From Hyphomonas neptunium ATCC 15444 (GTDB lineage: Bacteria > Pseudomonadota > Alphaproteobacteria > Caulobacterales > Hyphomonadaceae), in contig NC_008358.1 of NCBI RefSeq assembly GCF_000013025.1, positions 2,232,001 through 2,296,000 of the forward strand: a stretch of 64,000 nt of DNA. Direction: 5' to 3'. The stretch's first letter is position 1. The number at the start of each line of letters is the position of its first letter. Shown one piece after another: positions 35,474-45,231 of the stretch. The notes under the pieces were generated by a model. That model saw only the letters and a list, made by a program, of their open reading frames with translations. It searched no databases and had not been told where the DNA came from. The position numbers were made by a program, and so were the translations under genes.

Positions 35474-36934
35474 CTAGTCTTCGGGCCAGAATGCGTTAGC
35501 CCGCTGCCTCAGCGTATCGGCTTGCACCGGCAGGAGTAGCCCTTGTTGGCTCAACGTTTCAACAGACCTGTTCCAGGCTGCGATAAAGTTCCCGCGGCTT
35601 CCATGGAGTTCAACCAACCGCGCCTTATCGAATAGCTCAGACCGGCCCAGCAGGTTGGGTTGGGGAAGTCCGGCTGTATGAACGCCGACCGCCACTTCAA
35701 CTTCCGGAGGCCGGATTCCGCCCTTCACATTTCCCAGTTCATCCGTGACATAGGAAGGCCCCCGGCTCGTCATCTCGACCTCAATCGGTTCAAATTTAGC
35801 CGGGGCTTCGCCCGCGCGAATCCATTTGACCAAAGCGCGGATGCCCGCATCCTTCACATAGTCCCACTCAACAATGTTTCTCCCACTATCGTCCTGCGAC
35901 GGAATACCGTCACGGGCCACGCTGAGCTCTTTCTGCTCTATCGTCGAGGGCGGCGTATGCGGCGCCCCGGCAACTTCCCACAATCTGAAACTGTCAGTGT
36001 CAGTCTGCCGCGCCGGATAGTGCATCACCGCTTCGGCCTGCGTATCTATGACAAGAACAGGGACATCTCCCCGGTCGGCGATCTGGCTCCAGCGCGCATT
36101 TTTTCCACCCCCAGAAAAATCGAAAAGCTCGGCGGACGAAAGCTCCTCAGGAGAGGCAAGACCGAAATGAGCGAGAAGCAGAAATCCGTCAAAGACCTGC
36201 GTATGCGGGTGCACCCCGTTGATGTAAGAGGCAAGCCGCCAGGCCGACTGCGAACCACCAACGGCGATCACGGTATCGGTCTTGAGCCCCCCCAGTGGGC
36301 CAGCCTGTTCGCTCGCCGAGCGTTCAAGCGCGCTCGATACGGCCTTGGTGTAAATATCATATGAGTAGGCGTCGCCGGGATGATCCAGCGATCCGTAACG
36401 GGCCGGATCCCATTGCTTCAGTGAAAACTGCTCTGTACCCGGTCTTCCGTAGATCCCCATCGCTTGCGCTGATACGCCCATCCACGCATAGCCGCCGAGA
36501 ATTTCTTCGCCCGAAGGCCCGCCGTTCTCAAACCCAGCCGAAACATTCTGCCAGTGTGCGAGCAGGACGCCATTATAGTCCTTCGGATCGGCCGGGCGGA
36601 GCACAAAGATCCGCGTCGTAAAGGGCGCCGTATCAGCCACTTCGGTTTGCCAGCCCCCATCGAAACGCGCTTGCGCCCCCTCGACAAGCTTGAAGGAACG
36701 GGCATCCCCCGAAACCAGATATTCCTCCATAACGTAGCCAAGTGCGTCGAGGTCAAGAACCGGAGCGCGGTAGATCCACCCCTTGTCACCGCCAGTCATC
36801 GGCCCTGTCATGGCGATCTGTTCCACCGCCGGAGCTGGCGCAGGCATCTGCGTACAGGCGCTCACCCAGGACAGCGCGGCGATAACGGGGGCACAGGCCT
36901 TGAGGATTTGGCGCCGGCCGAATACGTTTTTCAT
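35474..36934 (-). CDS. Exported alpha/beta hydrolase-domain protein (PF20091-like)
   Basis: 486 residues from the ATG at 36934, with GGAGAACGAG upstream. The N-terminus FGRRQILKACAPVIAALSWVSAC combines a twin-arginine pattern with a lipobox-like VSAC (Cys27), pointing to Tat-exported lipoprotein. The alpha/beta hydrolase part has VGGSQSAW (nucleophile serine candidate) and VAGAPHTPP (histidine candidate). The layout matches the alpha/beta hydrolase domain family common in sphingomonads, whose substrates are poorly known. In this island it may remove an ester group from the imported compound; inferred. Confidence 0.8.
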   Translation of the reverse strand: MKNVFGRRQILKACAPVIAALSWVSACTQMPAPAPAVEQIAMTGPMTGGDKGWIYRAPVLDLDALGYVMEEYLVSGDARSFKLVEGAQARFDGGWQTEVADTAPFTTRIFVLRPADPKDYNGVLLAHWQNVSAGFENGGPSGEEILGGYAWMGVSAQAMGIYGRPGTEQFSLKQWDPARYGSLDHPGDAYSYDIYTKAVSSALERSASEQAGPLGGLKTDTVIAVGGSQSAWRLASYINGVHPHTQVFDGFLLLAHFGLASPEELSSAELFDFSGGGKNARWSQIADRGDVPVLVIDTQAEAVMHYPARQTDTDSFRLWEVAGAPHTPPSTIEQKELSVARDGIPSQDDSGRNIVEWDYVKDAGIRALVKWIRAGEAPAKFEPIEVEMTSRGPSYVTDELGNVKGGIRPPEVEVAVGVHTAGLPQPNLLGRSELFDKARLVELHGSRGNFIAAWNRSVETLSQQGLLLPVQADTLRQRANAFWPED

Positions 36935-37010
36935 GTCTCGTTCTCCGATAATCAGAATATTTTGCTCTGGGCAGGTACGCCACCCCTCCACTCACAGCCA
37001 TCGAATGCAA

Positions 37011-37040
37011 AAAAAGGGTGCCGCCTTAGAGGCGGCACCC
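37011..37040 (-). terminator. Intrinsic terminator of the island TonB receptor gene
   Basis: GGGTGCCGCC (37016-37025) pairs with GGCGGCACCC (37031-37040) with a 5-base loop. The A run at 37009-37015 reads as a T tract on the minus strand, right after the receptor gene. Confidence 0.88.
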
Positions 37041-37080
37041 AGTCTCGCCGGACGCTGGGAGGAAACGCACCAGATCGGCC

Positions 37081-39357
37081 CTAGAAGTTGGCACCGAACC
37101 GGATACCGACGTAACGCTGATGATCGCGCGGCACATACTGGAAGGTGAAGCCGCCGAACAATCCGAGTTGCGAGATCGATGTCACATAGTGCTCGTCGAA
37201 CACGTTGTTGACAAAGATTGAGGCATTGTAGCGCCCATTCTTGTCTTCAACGCCGATCGCCGCATTGACCATGGTCCGTGCTTCACCCGTGGCAATCGGG
37301 GACTGATCCAACGAAAACAGAATATCATCCTGCCAGTAACCGCTGGCCTGAATAAATCCGTCAAACGGCATCGCCGCCAGAGGTACCGTCTGGCGACCAA
37401 AGAAAGTCAGGCGCAAATCGGGCGAATAGGGCAGATCCTTACCTGCAAGGTCTTGGACACCATTGACGCAACCATCAGCCACCGTCTGGCCCGCATAGCA
37501 CGGTCCGGAGGGGAATGTATCAATCGTGGCATCAATGTAAGCCAGACCCAGGCTGATATCGGTGAGATCGGTCGGCCGTGCCATCAACTCGGCCTCCACG
37601 CCCTGGGTCGAGACGTCACCAGCGTTGATCAGTACAGTGGCGATCTCACCCGGCAGCTGAGCCTGAGATTGGAAATTGTTGAACTGGGTATGGAAAGCAG
37701 CAAAGTTTGCGGCCCATCTCCCACCCGGAGAGGTAAGCTTCAGGCCAATTTCATAGGCGTCGGATTCTTCTGCATCAACTGGCTCTTCGCCTTGAATTGA
37801 CGCAAAATCAATCGTCGTCGACTTACCCTTGTAACCGCGAGAATAGCTCGCATAGGCATTGGCATAGTCATTGAAAGAATGCCGTATACCGATGTTTCCG
37901 ACGACTGCTGTGTCGCTAACGCCCCCCGTGAAATCAGCGAGAATTCCTTGCACACCTGTGAGCGGCAGATCGCCAGGAACAAGCACATTCGTCGGATCAC
38001 GGAATGCCACCCAGTTGACCTCTTCTGTCAGAAGACGCGCGCCCCCAAACAGGGAGGTCTGATCATTGAAATAGTAGTTCGCGCTGGCAAACGCCGCATA
38101 GTAGTTGTTCTCGACGCTTCCATCGAACTGCCCGGACTGGGCGATCATGCCGCCAGGCGTCATAAGTTCCAAACGCCGCTCAAAGTGGCGCTCCAGATCG
38201 AGATGGTAGGCAAAGGCCCCGATAAGGAAATCGAAATTTCCAAGATCGGGCGATGCGAGGCGAACTTCCTGAGTGTATTGGTTCAGATTGATCGTGCCGC
38301 TGTTGAGGTCGAAAGTCAGGAGGCCACCTGGGAGCGGGTTTTCATTGGACAGGCCATCAACGTCCAGGTTGTTGGCAAAATCCCAAGACCGCCAAGCCGA
38401 AATCGAGGTCAGCGTGAAGTCGTTGTCGAAAGTATATTCCGCCTTGGCTGAAAGGCCCGCCTGCTCGGTCGTTGCATAGCTGTCGGCATTCGCGCGCAAG
38501 GCGGTATTTTCCTGCCCCGGCACCACGGGAGCCAATTGCGCCAAGTAGGCTGGATTGTTGGCCGTGCGCACCGTGACCACAGGTTCGGAGTCAGATTCCC
38601 GGTAGTCGCCGATGAGCGTCAGCGCCAGACGATCGGTAATGTCGAACTGCAATTTGCCCCGCAGACCCCAGCTATCGCTGCCGTTGGCGCGCTCACCCGT
38701 GGCAACGTTCCGGAGATGCCCGGCATAGTCGTTGGTAAAAGCGCTGACGCGAAAGCCGACCGTATCGGAAATGGGTCCCGACAGAGTCCCGCGCACAGCA
38801 TAGGAGCTGTCTTCCTCTGCAAGTTCCACATCGAAGCCACCGGTCAGCGTTTCGGAGGGGCCTCTGGTCGTGACCGACACGACACCTGCCGAGGCATTCT
38901 TGCCAAACAATGTACTTTGCGGCCCACGCAGCACCTCAACGCGCTGTACATCTATCAGGTCCTGAAACCCTTGGCCCGACCGTGCCATCAAGACATCATC
39001 AATCACGATTGAGACTGAGGGTTCGACAGCTTGAGAAAAGACCGACGTGCCCAGGCCCCGGATGCTGACGGAGCTGTTTGATTCGTTGTTGCCTTTAAGA
39101 AGTGTCAGGCTTGGCGTGAGGTCCGAAAGAGCATCCATCGACCCCGTGCCGGTCGATTCCAGTAGGTCGCCAGAAACGACCGAAACAGCGACGGGAACTT
39201 CCTGAAGTGTCTGTTCGCGCCGGGTGGCTGTGACCGTCACAGTCTCCATTTTCTTCTCGGAGTCCGCCTGCGCAAAGGCCGCAGGCGCAATGCCCGTTAC
39301 GCCAATCGCGCTGATAAGCGCGAGACAAGAAACACTTCTAGCGTGCAAAAATTTCAT
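37081..39357 (-). CDS. TonB-dependent outer-membrane receptor (carbohydrate type)
   Basis: 758 residues. The signal peptide is cleaved near AFA29, then comes a TonB-box-like METVTVTATRREQ. The plug has PVAVSVVSGD, VSIRGLGTS, SVSIVIDDVLMARSGQGFQDL and RVEVLRGPQSTLFGKNASAGVVSV, the form seen in large nutrient receptors of sphingomonads and Caulobacter. The barrel ends in GIRFGANF. It is next to the RpiR regulator and sulfatase, so it likely imports the island's substrate rather than iron. An AT-rich promoter region with palindromes lies upstream. Confidence 0.92.
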   Translation of the reverse strand: MKFLHARSVSCLALISAIGVTGIAPAAFAQADSEKKMETVTVTATRREQTLQEVPVAVSVVSGDLLESTGTGSMDALSDLTPSLTLLKGNNESNSSVSIRGLGTSVFSQAVEPSVSIVIDDVLMARSGQGFQDLIDVQRVEVLRGPQSTLFGKNASAGVVSVTTRGPSETLTGGFDVELAEEDSSYAVRGTLSGPISDTVGFRVSAFTNDYAGHLRNVATGERANGSDSWGLRGKLQFDITDRLALTLIGDYRESDSEPVVTVRTANNPAYLAQLAPVVPGQENTALRANADSYATTEQAGLSAKAEYTFDNDFTLTSISAWRSWDFANNLDVDGLSNENPLPGGLLTFDLNSGTINLNQYTQEVRLASPDLGNFDFLIGAFAYHLDLERHFERRLELMTPGGMIAQSGQFDGSVENNYYAAFASANYYFNDQTSLFGGARLLTEEVNWVAFRDPTNVLVPGDLPLTGVQGILADFTGGVSDTAVVGNIGIRHSFNDYANAYASYSRGYKGKSTTIDFASIQGEEPVDAEESDAYEIGLKLTSPGGRWAANFAAFHTQFNNFQSQAQLPGEIATVLINAGDVSTQGVEAELMARPTDLTDISLGLAYIDATIDTFPSGPCYAGQTVADGCVNGVQDLAGKDLPYSPDLRLTFFGRQTVPLAAMPFDGFIQASGYWQDDILFSLDQSPIATGEARTMVNAAIGVEDKNGRYNASIFVNNVFDEHYVTSISQLGLFGGFTFQYVPRDHQRYVGIRFGANF

Positions 39358-39454
39358 GATTTTCCTCCCATGGTGAAGCCTGTTTCCTGCAACACCTGCT
39401 GAAGACGTTCCTCTTTCGGGACACGGAGGAAGTCAAGCAATTTTTCGTTTTTTA

Positions 39455-39471
39455 GAAAAATGAAATTTTTC
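39455..39471. promoter_or_regulatory. Palindromic operator candidate, TonB receptor promoter
   Basis: GAAAAAT and ATTTTTC are 7-bp inverted arms around GAA. ATTTTTCGTT is also directly repeated at 39440-39449 and 39465-39474. Being about 100 bases upstream of the receptor ATG and next to the rpiR gene, it is a plausible RpiR binding site. Confidence 0.45.
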
Positions 39472-39522
39472 GTTCATTCAGATGTGTGATATATTCCGGC
39501 GAGACGCGTCTTCAAAAGAATA

Positions 39523-39536
39523 TTCCAGAACTGGAA
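39523..39536. promoter_or_regulatory. 14-bp palindrome just upstream of rpiR-type gene
   Basis: TTCCAG-AA-CTGGAA is a perfect inverted repeat apart from the two central bases. It ends 24 bases before the regulator ATG, where an autoregulatory operator would sit. Confidence 0.45.
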
Positions 39537-39560
39537 AATCCATGTTACCGAGCGTGCACC

Positions 39561-40391
39561 ATGCCAGCTAGCAACGCAGATGAGCTCAGGCTCCAGATAA
39601 AAAGAGAATATGAGGGCTTTAGCAAACAGCTGAGGATCGTGGCCCAATATATACTCGACCACCCAAATGAAATTGGCCTGGAGACCGTTACGGTCGTCGC
39701 CGAGCGCATGGGTGTTCAGCCCTCCACGGTCGTGCGTCTCGCCAAAGTTTTGGGTTTCGATGGCGCCTCGCAACTTCAGAAACTGTTCAAGGACGAAGTC
39801 GTCAACAGCGCTGGCGCCCTCGGCTACAAAGAACGCATCCGCCGGTACAAGGCGCCGGCCAGCAACGCAAAATCCAACCACGTATCCAGCGTGCTGGACG
39901 AGGCGCTCGAATGCGGCATCCTCGGCCTGGAAGATCTGCGCCACTCGATGAACGCAAGTGAAATCGCAACTGCCGTCAAGCTCATTCAGACAGCCAGCAC
40001 AATCTATGTTGCCGGTTTCCAGCGCTCCTTCCCCGTGGCTGCGTATCTCTCATACGCCCTGCAAAGACTGCGCAAGAACACGATCTTCATTGATGGTACG
40101 GGCGGCCTTTACGAGCATCAGATCAGCTTTGCCAATAAGGACGATCTGCTGATTGCGATCGGGTTCAATCCCTACTCGGATCAGATCGTGGCGACGCTGG
40201 ACCAGGCCAAACGCAACAAACTCAAAATCGTGGGAATCAGCGACAGCCACGTCAGCCCCGTCGTGTCCGGCGCCCACGCACCCTTCATCGTTCACGACCC
40301 GGTGGTCCGCGGTTTCCGCACCCTCACATCATCGATGACTTTGGCGCAAGCGATCGTGCTTGCCTACGCCTTCAGCGACACAAAGGCCTGA
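39561..40391 (+). CDS. RpiR/MurR family transcriptional regulator (likely IolR-type)
   Basis: 276 residues from the ATG at 39561; 75 bases of open frame upstream overlap the candidate operator. An N-terminal RpiR helix-turn-helix domain (LGLETVTVVAERMGVQPSTVVRLAKVLGFDGASQLQKLF region) is followed by a SIS sugar-phosphate-binding domain (about 115-250; IYVAGFQRSFPVAAYLSYAL, IAIGFNPYSD). RpiR-type IolR proteins repress inositol genes in rhizobia and Caulobacter and respond to a phosphorylated pathway intermediate. Its place beside iolC supports that role. Confidence 0.9.
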   Translation: MPASNADELRLQIKREYEGFSKQLRIVAQYILDHPNEIGLETVTVVAERMGVQPSTVVRLAKVLGFDGASQLQKLFKDEVVNSAGALGYKERIRRYKAPASNAKSNHVSSVLDEALECGILGLEDLRHSMNASEIATAVKLIQTASTIYVAGFQRSFPVAAYLSYALQRLRKNTIFIDGTGGLYEHQISFANKDDLLIAIGFNPYSDQIVATLDQAKRNKLKIVGISDSHVSPVVSGAHAPFIVHDPVVRGFRTLTSSMTLAQAIVLAYAFSDTKA

Positions 40392-40533
40392 TCCAAGCTA
40401 CCACTTACCGAGGGAAACGGCAAAATAGAGCCCGGCCGCCGACCGCTCCCCATTTTATTTGCGAGATCTGATTGAAATATATTTTGCACTTGAATAAGAA
40501 TTAGAAAATTTTTGCAATAGGACTATTCAGTGC

Positions 40534-42447
40534 ATGACTGACCTTCGCCGCACACTTGATGTGATTACAATCGGTCGCGCGGGCGTAGACCTCTATGGAC
40601 AGCAGGTTGGTGGCAATCTGGAAGATGTTCACTCGTTCGCAAAATATCTCGGCGGATGCCCGGCCAACATCGCGGTGGGCGCCTCCCGGCTCGGGCTTCG
40701 CTCTGGAATTATCACGCGGGTCGGTAGCGATCATATGGGACGTTTCCTGCAAACCGAGTTCCAGCGAGAGGGTGTCAATACTGATGGCATTGTTACAGAC
40801 AAGGAGCGGCTAACAGCGCTCGTGATTCTCGGAATTCAGGATGAAGACACTTTCCCGCTCATATTCTACCGGGAGAACTGCGCCGATATGGCTCTGTGTG
40901 AAGCCGACATCGACACCTCATTCATAGCGCAAAGCCGCAGCATCCTGATCACCGGAACTCATCTGTCGACGGAACAGACAAGGGCCACATCCCGCGCAGC
41001 CATTACAGCAGCAAAAGCAAGCAATTGCAGCATCATCCTGGATATCGACTACAGACCCGTCCTCTGGGGACTGACATCGCGGGAATTGGGTGAGGAACGC
41101 TTTGTTTCTGACGCCAAGGTCACAGCCACCCTTCAGGAATTCATCCCGGCGTGCGACCTTATCGTCGGCACCGAGGAAGAACTGCACATCCTGGGGGGGA
41201 CGACTGATACCATCGCGGCGATGCACGCTATTCGCGCCCTCTCGGACGCAGTGATCGTTTGCAAACGCGGCGCGTTGGGCTGCAGCGTCTTCCCGGAAAC
41301 GATCCCCCAAACTCTGGATCAGGGCATCTCTGGTCAGTCGTTCAAGGTTGAAGTGTTCAACGTTCTAGGCGCCGGCGACGCCTTCATGAGCGGCTTCCTG
41401 AGCGGCTGGCTCCACGATAAACCACTTGAGGAGTGTTGCCGCCTTGGCAACGCTTGCGGCGCGATCGTGGTCTCGCGCCACGGCTGCGCCCCGGCTATTC
41501 CGACCGCAGAAGAACTCGCCTGGTTTCTGGAGAATGGTTCACCGCATCTGGCTCTGCGCAAGGACGCGGCCCTGGAGCACATTCACTGGACCACAACCCG
41601 CAGCCCCCGCGAACGGGATCTGGCAGTCTTCGCCATTGATCACCGATCCCAGCTAGAAGCCATCTCGCGGGAAGCCGCCGCCCCGCTTGAAAAAATCTCC
41701 GAATTCAAATCTCTCGCGCTCAGCGCCCTCCAGATGATGGATGTTTCTGATGTGGATCTTGGCATCCTATTGGACGGTCGATACGGAAGCCGGGCCTTGG
41801 CTACGGCCAGCGGCCTGCCAATCTGGGTCGGCCGGGCGGTCGAACTGCCAGGCTCCCGGCCGCTTGACTTCGATAGCCAATCGACCGTCACGGGCGAGAT
41901 GCTGGAATGGCCCCGGTCCCAAGTCGCTAAATGCCTGTGTTTTTATCATCCGGATGATCCTTCCGAGATCAAAAACATTCAGGAGCGCCGAATTCAGGAG
42001 GCCTTCAAGGCCAGCCGGGAAACACAACGAGAATTCCTGCTCGAAATTATTTGTTCGCAAAACGGCGCTCTGGCCGACACCACCGTCAGCTCCGCCATGC
42101 GTCGCATTTATGAGCTGGGTGTCTTTCCTGACTGGTGGAAACTCGAAGCCACCGCCAGCGCGCAAAGCTGGGTGGAGACATCTCGCGTGATCGACGAAAT
42201 GGACCCGAGGTGCCGCGGAATCCTACTTCTGGGACTTGCCGCGCCCGCCGAAGACGTGGTGGCATGCTTCAAGGTTGCCGCCGCCTTCCCCCTTATTAAG
42301 GGATTTGCGGTTGGCAGAACAATATTCCAGGAGCCCGCGCGGCAATGGTTTAAGGGAGAAATCGACGATGGCGAAGCCGTTTTCGCCCTCCGCCGCAATT
42401 TCAGCCAGCTGATTGACGGTTGGCGTCAGTCCCGGCAGGCGCCCTGA
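40534..42447 (+). CDS. iolC: Fused 5-dehydro-2-deoxygluconokinase / DUF2090 aldolase (IolC-IolJ type)
   Basis: 637 residues. The N-terminal PfkB-type kinase (about 1-330) has DVITIGRAGVDLY, YLGGCPANIAVGASRLG and the ATP site NVLGAGDAFMSGFL; it phosphorylates 5-dehydro-2-deoxy-D-gluconate. The C-terminal DUF2090 domain (about 340-635) is an aldolase-like domain believed to split the product into malonic semialdehyde and glycerone phosphate, so one protein covers two steps. It begins the run iolC-iolD-iolE-iolB-iolG, with 18 bases to iolD. The upstream gap is AT-rich. Confidence 0.95.
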   Translation: MTDLRRTLDVITIGRAGVDLYGQQVGGNLEDVHSFAKYLGGCPANIAVGASRLGLRSGIITRVGSDHMGRFLQTEFQREGVNTDGIVTDKERLTALVILGIQDEDTFPLIFYRENCADMALCEADIDTSFIAQSRSILITGTHLSTEQTRATSRAAITAAKASNCSIILDIDYRPVLWGLTSRELGEERFVSDAKVTATLQEFIPACDLIVGTEEELHILGGTTDTIAAMHAIRALSDAVIVCKRGALGCSVFPETIPQTLDQGISGQSFKVEVFNVLGAGDAFMSGFLSGWLHDKPLEECCRLGNACGAIVVSRHGCAPAIPTAEELAWFLENGSPHLALRKDAALEHIHWTTTRSPRERDLAVFAIDHRSQLEAISREAAAPLEKISEFKSLALSALQMMDVSDVDLGILLDGRYGSRALATASGLPIWVGRAVELPGSRPLDFDSQSTVTGEMLEWPRSQVAKCLCFYHPDDPSEIKNIQERRIQEAFKASRETQREFLLEIICSQNGALADTTVSSAMRRIYELGVFPDWWKLEATASAQSWVETSRVIDEMDPRCRGILLLGLAAPAEDVVACFKVAAAFPLIKGFAVGRTIFQEPARQWFKGEIDDGEAVFALRRNFSQLIDGWRQSRQAP

Positions 42448-42465
42448 GCGAGAGGACACTGACGG

Positions 42466-44310
42466 ATGGAAACGCTTAACCTGACAATGTCCCAGGCCCT
42501 GGTGCGCTATCTGGCCGCCCAGTATATGGTGATTGACGGGGAAGAAGTTCCCTACTTCGCCGGCGTCTGGGCGATATTCGGGCATGGCAATGTCGCCGGT
42601 CTCGGTGAGGCGCTTTATACAGTGCGAGACGAACTTCCAACCTACCGCGCGCACAATGAGCAAGGCATGGCGCACGCCGCGATTGCCTATGCGAAAGCAA
42701 GCTTTCGCCGCCGCGCGATGGTCTGCACATCATCCATCGGCCCCGGCGCCACGAATTTCATCACGGCGGCCGCACTCGCGCATGTGAACCGGCTGCCGGT
42801 GCTCTTCCTGCCTGGCGATATATTTGCAAACCGGCGGCCAGACCCTGTCCTTCAACAGATCGAAGATTTCCAGGACGGCACGGTGAGCGCCAATGACTGC
42901 TTCCGGCCGGTCTCTCGCTATTTTGACAGGATCACGCGTCCCGAACAAATCCTGACGGCCCTTCCCCGTATGATGTCAGTCTTCACCGATCCGGCTAGCT
43001 GTGGTCCGGTATGCCTGTCTCTTTGCCAGGACGTGCAGGCCGAAGCGTATGACTACCCCGCCTCCTTCTTCTCCAGACGCGTCTGGTCCATACGGAAACC
43101 AAATCCCGATATGGCCGAGCTGGAGGCTCTTATCGACGCCCTGAAAGCCGCCAGGCGGCCCCTGTTTGTTGCAGGCGGCGGCGCGCTCTACAGTGGCGCC
43201 TCGCAAATCCTCAGTGAGCTGTCGGCCCGGCTCGGTATTCCAGTCGCCGAAACACAAGCGGGCCGTAGCACACTTCCCGCCTCCCATCCCCAAAACCTAG
43301 GCGCTATCGGAGTGACCGGAACAGCGCCCGCGAATGCAGCTGCCGCCGAAGCAGACCTTGTCCTCGGGATCGGAACGCGGCTGCAGGATTTCACCACAGG
43401 CTCCAGAACGCTGTTTTCCAGCCCCGGCCGCAAACTCTTCCAGTTGAATACCGCGCCTTATGACGCCTCGAAACATGGTGCTGCTCCAATTGTTTGCGAC
43501 GCCGCCCGAGGCCTTACACTCTTGGCTGAAGCCCTCGAATCAACAAGCATTGCCGCAGACTGGATCACCCTAAATCAAGCGCGCAATCAAGATTGGCGCG
43601 CGGCGGTCCAATTGGCACTCACCGATATCAACCAACCAGTACCGAGCTATGCAGATGTGATCGGAGCCGTAGACAGGTCGTCAGACGATCAGAGCATAGT
43701 CGTTTGCGCCGCAGGCACATTGCCCGGAGAGCTCCACAAGCTCTGGCGAACCGACCGTATTGGCGGGTACCATATGGAGTATGGCTACTCCTGCATGGGT
43801 TATGAAATCGCTGGCGGCATGGGCGTAAAAATGGCCTGCCCTGACAGCGAAGTATACGTGATGGTGGGTGATGGCAGCTATCTCATGCTCAATTCCGAGA
43901 TCGCCACTTCGGTCATGATGGGCCTTAAACTCATCATTGTACTTCTGGATTCTGAAGGTTTCTCCTGCATCAACCGGCTCCAGCGCTCGACGGGTAGCGC
44001 AGAGTTCAACAATCAGATGCGCGATACGGTTCACGACACGCTTCCGGTCATAGATTTTGCCGCCCACGCGGCGAGCCTTGGCGCAATTTCCGAACGGGTA
44101 ACCAGCGTTGCCGAACTTGAAGCAGCGCTCGCCCGGGCGCGGTCAGCCCCGGCCACAACCCTCATTTCCATTGCGGTCAATCCCGACGCAACGACAGATA
44201 TGGGAGGCCATTGGTGGGATGTCGCCGTCCCGGAAGTCTCGGGAAGCGCGGCTGTCCGTGAAGCCTTTGAAGCCTACCGCGCTGCCACACAAAAACAATT
44301 CGTAGACTGA
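42466..44310 (+). CDS. iolD: 3D-(3,5/4)-trihydroxycyclohexane-1,2-dione hydrolase IolD
   Basis: 614 residues, a ThDP-dependent enzyme that opens the six-carbon ring to 5-deoxy-glucuronate. The N-terminal domain contains the ThDP-activating glutamate in HNEQGMAHAAIAYAK. The middle Rossmann-like domain starts near residue 210, and the ThDP/Mg motif is GDGSYLMLNSEIATSVMMGLKLIIVLLDSEGFSCI. Length matches the family. A GAGAGGAC ribosome site precedes the ATG, and iolE follows after 12 bases. Confidence 0.96.
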   Translation: METLNLTMSQALVRYLAAQYMVIDGEEVPYFAGVWAIFGHGNVAGLGEALYTVRDELPTYRAHNEQGMAHAAIAYAKASFRRRAMVCTSSIGPGATNFITAAALAHVNRLPVLFLPGDIFANRRPDPVLQQIEDFQDGTVSANDCFRPVSRYFDRITRPEQILTALPRMMSVFTDPASCGPVCLSLCQDVQAEAYDYPASFFSRRVWSIRKPNPDMAELEALIDALKAARRPLFVAGGGALYSGASQILSELSARLGIPVAETQAGRSTLPASHPQNLGAIGVTGTAPANAAAAEADLVLGIGTRLQDFTTGSRTLFSSPGRKLFQLNTAPYDASKHGAAPIVCDAARGLTLLAEALESTSIAADWITLNQARNQDWRAAVQLALTDINQPVPSYADVIGAVDRSSDDQSIVVCAAGTLPGELHKLWRTDRIGGYHMEYGYSCMGYEIAGGMGVKMACPDSEVYVMVGDGSYLMLNSEIATSVMMGLKLIIVLLDSEGFSCINRLQRSTGSAEFNNQMRDTVHDTLPVIDFAAHAASLGAISERVTSVAELEAALARARSAPATTLISIAVNPDATTDMGGHWWDVAVPEVSGSAAVREAFEAYRAATQKQFVD

Positions 44311-44322
44311 CAGGAGTAACTC

Positions 44323-45231
44323 ATGCGTTTCGGAGCAAGCCCGATTGCCTGGTCAAATGACGACATGCCAGAACTCGGCGCAGACACCTCACTGGACACC
44401 TGCCTGACAGACATCCGGGAGACTGGCTATTCAGGCGCCGAACTCGGCCGGAAGTTTCCGCGCAACAGCCAAGCGCTTCTGCCGATCCTCAAACAACACC
44501 AGTTGTCCCTCGTCGGCGGCTGGTATTCCGGTCACCTGTTGACACGGTCTGCTGCTGAGGAAATCGAGGCCCTTCAGGACCACATGGCGCTTCTCAAGGC
44601 CTGCGGCTCGGAAGTGTTCATCTTTGCCGAGTGCAGCAATGCCATTCACGGCAGCATGGATCTGGGCCTATCCCAAAAGCCATACCTGAGCCCACCCCAG
44701 TGGCGGGAGTTCGGAACGCGCCTCACCGAAGTGGCCGATTACATTGCGGCGCAGGGCTTCCGGTTTGCCTATCACCATCACACAGGGACCGTGGTAGAAA
44801 CCAGCACTGATCTGGAATGTTTCCTTGCTGAAACTGGCCCATCCGTAGGCCTCACACTCGACACCGGCCATGCGTTCGTTGGCGGCATTGATTGCCCGGA
44901 TCTGATCCGGAAACATCCCGGCCGCATTGCCCACGTACACTGCAAGGATGTGCGCCTTGGCATCTTTGAAAACATCCGGCAGAACGACGCCAGCTTCCTG
45001 ACGGGCGTGCTCGCTGGAATGTTTACCGTCCCCGGCGATGGTGACATCGACTACACGCCCATCTTCGGCGCATTGGCAGACATTCGCTACGACAACTGGA
45101 TCATAATCGAGGCCGAGCAGGATCCCGCCAAGGCCGATCCCCGGACTTATGCGAGCATGGGCCTCGCCCATGTGAAAAACTGTATCGAGCGTAGTTATAA
45201 CAAGGACAAAGTGGAGTCGGCTGATGCCTGA
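44323..45231 (+). CDS. iolE: Inosose dehydratase IolE
   Basis: 302 residues with AGGAG before the ATG. A TIM-barrel of the xylose isomerase-like group that dehydrates scyllo-inosose. Metal-ligand segments are visible: FAYHHHTGTVVET, LTLDTGHAFVGG, RIAHVHCKDV and WIIIEAEQDP. Its last eight bases overlap the iolB start, so translation is coupled. Confidence 0.95.
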   Translation: MRFGASPIAWSNDDMPELGADTSLDTCLTDIRETGYSGAELGRKFPRNSQALLPILKQHQLSLVGGWYSGHLLTRSAAEEIEALQDHMALLKACGSEVFIFAECSNAIHGSMDLGLSQKPYLSPPQWREFGTRLTEVADYIAAQGFRFAYHHHTGTVVETSTDLECFLAETGPSVGLTLDTGHAFVGGIDCPDLIRKHPGRIAHVHCKDVRLGIFENIRQNDASFLTGVLAGMFTVPGDGDIDYTPIFGALADIRYDNWIIIEAEQDPAKADPRTYASMGLAHVKNCIERSYNKDKVESADA

